Positions 60,717 to 64,000 of a DNA stretch of 64,000 nt are shown in pieces. How positions within the stretch are numbered: position 1 is the stretch's first letter; every line of letters begins with the position of its first letter. The translations under genes were made by a program, and so were the position numbers. The notes under the pieces are model-generated. The model had not been told where the DNA came from. It saw nothing but the letters and a program-made list of their open reading frames with translations, and ran no database searches. This DNA is from Prevotella sp. (GTDB lineage: Bacteria; Bacteroidota; Bacteroidia; Bacteroidales; Bacteroidaceae): positions 52,353 through 116,352 of the forward strand of contig JAFYZT010000037.1 in NCBI GenBank assembly GCA_017548605.1, read 5' to 3'.

Positions 60717-63341
60717 TCACTCCTTCACTCCTAACTCAATAATCTTGTCAACGGCAGCCGACAGGCCATCAACGTTCTTGCCGCCGGCAGAGGCGAAATG
60801 AGGCTGTCCACCACCACCACCTTGGATGAGTTTGGCGGCTTCACGCACCATCTGACCCGCATTCAGTCCATGGTCTTTCACCATGTCATCGCTGAGCATC
60901 ACGGTGAGCATGGGCTTGCCACCACCAGAGGTGCCTAACACGAATAACAGGTTTTCCGGCACAGCCTGACGAATTTTAAAGGCGAGGTCTTTGGCAGCAC
61001 CGCCCTCGATGGGCAGGATGCCAGAGATGACGGTCACGCCGTTTCTCTGACGGGCTTTCTCCAGCAAAACCCCTTTCATACGTTCCACGGCCTGGGCCTG
61101 GAAGGTCTCTATCTCCTTCTTCATGCTGTCGTGCTCCTCAATGTATTTGGCGATGACGCCTTGCAGGTCCTTGGCGTTGTTGAACAGGTTACGGATGGCC
61201 TTCAGACTGTCTTCCATATGATAGATCAGTTCTTCACAGTCCCTGCCTGTGCTCGCCTCGATACGGCGGATGCCGGCAGCCACGCTGCTCTCGCCCACAA
61301 TCTTGAAGAATCCGATATTGCCAGTGCTGTGGGCGTGGATACCGCCACAGAGCTCGCAGCTGGGACCGAAACGTATCACACGTACCTTGTCTCCATATTT
61401 CTCTCCGAACAGCGCCACGGCTCCCAAGGCTTTCGCTTCGGCGATGGGCGTGTCACGGTGCTCGTCGAGAGGATAGTCGGCGCGAATCATTGCGTTCACC
61501 TTACGTTCCACTTGGCGTAACTCCTCATCGGTCACTTTCTGGAAGTGGGAGAAGTCGAAACGCAGCGTGTCGGGACTGACGAACGAGCCTTTCTGTTCCA
61601 CATGGTCACCGAGCACCTCTTTCAAGGCAAGGTGCAACAGGTGGGTGGCGGTGTGGTTGGCTGCAGAGGCGGCACGGCTGTCGGTATCGACACAGGCCAT
61701 GAACGGAGCCTCTGGATGCTTGGGCAATTCTTTCACGATATGCACGCTTTGGCCGTTCTCGCGTTGTGTATCTACAATATCCACAGTCTCGTATTCGCTC
61801 ACGATAACGCCGCGGTCGCCGACCTGACCACCCATCTCACCATAGAAAGGCGTGGCGTCGAACACCAACTGGTAATAACTGTTTTTCTTCTGGGTCACCT
61901 TGCGGTAGCGGAGGATATGGCAGTCGTGCTCGTTATAGTCATAACCCACGAAACGCTGTTCGCCTTCCTGCAGCACCACCCAGTCGCTGTTCTCCACGGC
62001 AGCGGCATTGCGGGCACGCTCTTTCTGTTTCTGCATTTCTACCTGGAACTGCTCCTCGTCAACATCCAATCCGTTCTCACGGCAGATGAGTTGTGTCAGG
62101 TCGAGGGGGAATCCGTAGGTGTCGAACAGACGGAAGGCTTTCGTGCCGTCGAGCGTGGTACCGCCCTTGGCTTTCACCTCATCCATGGCGGAGCCCAACA
62201 GGGCGATGCCTTTGTCCAAGGTGCGCAGGAAAGCGTCTTCCTCTTCCTTGATGACTTTGACAATCAACTGGTGCTGCGCTTTCAATTCGGGGTAGGAGTC
62301 GCCCATCTCGGCCACGAGGACAGGGATGAGTTTATAGATGAAGGCTTCTTTCTGTCCGAGGAATGTGTAGGCATAACGCACGGCGCGGCGCAGGATGCGA
62401 CGGATGACATAGCCGGCCTTGGCATTGCCGGGCAACTGACCGTCGGCGATGCTGAAAGCCACGGCACGCAGGTGATCGCTCACCACGCGCATGGCCACGT
62501 CGGTGGCTTCGTCCTTACCATATTCCATACCCGACAGTCGGGCAATCTCGCGGATGAACGGCTGGAAGATATCGGTATCGTAGTTGGAATGCTTGCCTTG
62601 GATGGCACGCACCAGACGCTCAAAGCCCATGCCGGTGTCGATGACGTTCATCGACAGTTTCTCCAATGAGCCGTCGGCCTTGCGGTTGAACTGCATGAAC
62701 ACGAGGTTCCAGATTTCTATCACCTGTGGGTCGTCTTTGTTCACTAGTTCGCGACCGGGCACCTTGGCCTTCTCTTCGGGGGTGCGCGAGTCGAGGTGTA
62801 TCTCCGAACAGGGACCACAGGGACCAGTGTCGCCCATCTCCCAGAAATTGTCATGTTTGTTGCCGTTGAGGATATGGTCGGCGGGCACATGTTTGGCCCA
62901 ATAGGTGGCAGCTTCGTCGTCGCGGCTCAGACCTTCTTCTTCGGAACCCTCAAAAACGGTCACGTAGAGGTCTTTGGGGTCGAGGTGCAACACATCAACC
63001 AGGTATTCCCAACCCCAGTCAATGGCTTTCTCCTTGAAATAGTCGCCGAAACTCCAGTTGCCGAGCATCTCGAACATGGTGTGGTGGTATGTGTCGTGGC
63101 CCACCTCTTCCAAGTCGTTGTGCTTGCCGCTCACACGGAGACATTTCTGTGAGTCGGCCCTGCGGCGTGGCTCAGGGTCACGGGTGCCGAGGATAATATC
63201 TTTCCACTGGTTCATACCGGCGTTGGTAAACATGAGGGTGGGGTCGTCCTTGATGACCATCGGTGCGGAGGGCACGATGGCGTGTCCTTTCGACTCGAAG
63301 AATTTTTTGAATGAGTCGCGGATTTCGTTGGCTGTCATCAT
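60717..63341 (-). CDS. alaS: Alanyl-tRNA synthetase
   Basis: Charges tRNA-Ala and edits misacylated Ser/Gly. The 874 residues match the family. Class II core motifs ([20 protein letters not shown], motif 2 in [20 protein letters not shown]), the editing-domain zinc signature HTATHLLH and [13 protein letters not shown], and a C-terminal Gly-rich loop ([19 protein letters not shown]). The start is at 63341 or 63338. Promoter -7 at 63391-63384. Confidence 0.97.
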   Translation of the reverse strand: MMTANEIRDSFKKFFESKGHAIVPSAPMVIKDDPTLMFTNAGMNQWKDIILGTRDPEPRRRADSQKCLRVSGKHNDLEEVGHDTYHHTMFEMLGNWSFGDYFKEKAIDWGWEYLVDVLHLDPKDLYVTVFEGSEEEGLSRDDEAATYWAKHVPADHILNGNKHDNFWEMGDTGPCGPCSEIHLDSRTPEEKAKVPGRELVNKDDPQVIEIWNLVFMQFNRKADGSLEKLSMNVIDTGMGFERLVRAIQGKHSNYDTDIFQPFIREIARLSGMEYGKDEATDVAMRVVSDHLRAVAFSIADGQLPGNAKAGYVIRRILRRAVRYAYTFLGQKEAFIYKLIPVLVAEMGDSYPELKAQHQLIVKVIKEEEDAFLRTLDKGIALLGSAMDEVKAKGGTTLDGTKAFRLFDTYGFPLDLTQLICRENGLDVDEEQFQVEMQKQKERARNAAAVENSDWVVLQEGEQRFVGYDYNEHDCHILRYRKVTQKKNSYYQLVFDATPFYGEMGGQVGDRGVIVSEYETVDIVDTQRENGQSVHIVKELPKHPEAPFMACVDTDSRAASAANHTATHLLHLALKEVLGDHVEQKGSFVSPDTLRFDFSHFQKVTDEELRQVERKVNAMIRADYPLDEHRDTPIAEAKALGAVALFGEKYGDKVRVIRFGPSCELCGGIHAHSTGNIGFFKIVGESSVAAGIRRIEASTGRDCEELIYHMEDSLKAIRNLFNNAKDLQGVIAKYIEEHDSMKKEIETFQAQAVERMKGVLLEKARQRNGVTVISGILPIEGGAAKDLAFKIRQAVPENLLFVLGTSGGGKPMLTVMLSDDMVKDHGLNAGQMVREAAKLIQGGGGGQPHFASAGGKNVDGLSAAVDKIIELGVKE

Positions 63342-63383
63342 TTTATTGTTGTAGTTTTTTGATTTTCATTGTGTTTCGACTTG

Positions 63384-63391
63384 CAAAAGTA
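63384..63391 (-). promoter_or_regulatory. -7 element of alaS
   Basis: TACTTTTG on the minus strand, about 43 nt before the start codon, facing the MerR promoter. Confidence 0.6.
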
Positions 63392-63444
63392 CGGAAAAAA
63401 TCCCAAATCTCACGTTTTTAAAGGGGAATGTTGGGAAAAATTCG

Positions 63445-63452
63445 TACTTTTG
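63445..63452 (+). promoter_or_regulatory. -7 element of the MerR-type gene
   Basis: TACTTTTG on the plus strand, 29 nt before the start codon, with the same TACTTTTGCAA context as the alaS element. The two point away from each other. Confidence 0.55.
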
Positions 63453-63480
63453 CAACTGAGAATCGATACAACGCAACGAT

Positions 63481-63828
63481 ATGAGTGAAACAGGAGCTAA
63501 AAATCTGAAGATTTATTATTCCATCAAAGAGGTGGCGTCGATGTTCGATGTGAAAGAGAGCTTGCTCAGGTATTGGGAGACGCAGTTTCCACACCTGAAG
63601 CCGAAAACCACTGGCAACAAGGTGCGCCAATATACAGAGAAGGATATCGAACAGATAAAACTGATTTATAACCTGGTGAAGGTGCGGGGCTTCAAGATTG
63701 CCTCTGCCAGGAAGATGCTCAATGAAAACCGTGACGGTGCTGACCACAGTGCCCGTGTCATGGATAGTCTCATCAATGTACGTGATGAACTGCTGGCACT
63801 GAAAAAACAACTTGACGGATTGACATAA
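63481..63828 (+). CDS. MerR-type transcriptional regulator (HTH only)
   Basis: Protein of 115 residues containing a MerR winged helix-turn-helix at residues about 10-80 (IYYSIKEVASMFDVKESLLR, then RQYTEKDIEQIKLIYNLVKV) and a short helical tail for dimerisation. It lacks the effector-binding domain of classic MerR proteins. Divergent from alaS; in Bacteroidota a short MerR gene often sits here, but its targets are unknown. It ends at the base before the convergent partial gene at the window edge. Confidence 0.88.
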   Translation: MSETGAKNLKIYYSIKEVASMFDVKESLLRYWETQFPHLKPKTTGNKVRQYTEKDIEQIKLIYNLVKVRGFKIASARKMLNENRDGADHSARVMDSLINVRDELLALKKQLDGLT

Positions 63829-64000
63829 TTATGTATTATTTCGGGCGATATCTACCGCCGTCACCCTGTCCAGGACGTCGTAGTGGTTCTCGGTGAAGCC
63901 CCCGTTGTCCATGTAGAAGCCGTAGGAAGCCGCCTGGATGTCGCTTTCGCCCATATAGCCGAGGCCGCTGCCCGGCACGGGGACGTACCTGCGCCTCTCG
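63829..64000 (-). CDS. C-terminal fragment of a gene crossing the window edge
   Basis: Open frame on the minus strand continuing past 64000; 56 codons visible before TAA (63831-63829). The visible part includes VPVPGSGLGYMGESDIQAAS and ends VTAVDIARNNT. No family recognised. Base composition is visibly higher in GC than the neighbouring genes. Confidence 0.5.
   Translation of the reverse strand, partial: ERRRYVPVPGSGLGYMGESDIQAASYGFYMDNGGFTENHYDVLDRVTAVDIARNNT

Noticed and set aside
61545-62669. 374-codon open frame antisense to alaS
   Set aside because: Shadow of a certain housekeeping gene; no protein family features.
1-64000. tRNA, rRNA, integrase or transposase genes at island borders
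   Set aside because: None was recognised on either strand, so the mode of island acquisition is not shown by this window.

Overview
The window looks like chromosomal DNA of a member of the Bacteroidales, most probably Prevotella or a close relative. The evidence is the rpsD-rpoA-rplQ gene order, the repeated use of Bacteroidota-type promoters (TTTG or TTG, a 20-22 nt spacer, then TAnnTTTG), the near absence of Shine-Dalgarno sequences, the type IX secretion-like C-terminal tails on secreted enzymes, a BspA-like leucine-rich repeat protein, and families largely confined to Bacteroidota (DUF3822, DUF4923, OMP_b-brl_3-type outer membrane proteins). The genus is an inference; there is no rRNA or tRNA gene here to confirm it.

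Positions 1-16400 hold housekeeping and conserved envelope genes: the end of the ribosomal protein operon, a glycine-zipper lipoprotein, glutamate dehydrogenase, a two-receiver/PPDK_N protein, and the conserved RDD / SpoIIM-like / membrane protein / DUF4129 / DUF4350 / MoxR / DUF58 block, followed by a secreted SGNH esterase. Positions 16400-26000 hold a short promoter-terminator cassette that may be a small RNA, aquaporin, two tandem paralogous outer-membrane beta-barrel proteins, a tail-anchored protein with a TerB-like partner, and mutY.

Positions 26000-37980 form a visibly AT-richer accessory island. It contains a Sel1-repeat protein with ten near-identical 108-bp units, a J-like protein, a leftward operon of secreted caspase-like protease / ECF sigma factor / membrane anti-sigma factor / secreted TPR-CHAT protease, and a rightward set of small envelope proteins that includes a penicillin-binding-protein fold with all three catalytic motifs degraded. 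Two small secreted peptides made of Trp-Pro repeats bracket the protease operon. One of them carries a TGA exactly where a Trp of a 5-residue WP periodicity is expected. The suggested but unproven reading is a sigma-regulated envelope protease system whose substrates or effectors are the WP peptides. The island is followed by an AAA/DUF4143 ATPase whose promoter is preceded by three dyad operators spaced exactly 32 bp apart.

Positions 39500-64000 return to core genes: a small MGMT-family protein, acyl-CoA dehydrogenase with etfAB, a subtilisin-like protease, a GH13 amylase with starch-binding modules and a small acidic peptide, dnaG, cardiolipin synthase, rsmD with DUF3822 and a pilin-like protein, a RecD-like helicase, a DUF4923 lipoprotein, a BspA-like LRR protein, alaS and a MerR-type regulator. 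A GC-rich gene fragment lies at the right edge.

Intergenic spaces carry several dispersed repeat families: a GC-rich CCCTCCC/GGGAGGG hairpin with a GGGGTGGGTTTTCAA tail, a TTGAATG-like heptad repeat, a small covarying TTC-loop hairpin, and purine or pyrimidine microsatellites directly after stop codons. No CRISPR array, rRNA gene, tRNA gene or insertion sequence was found.
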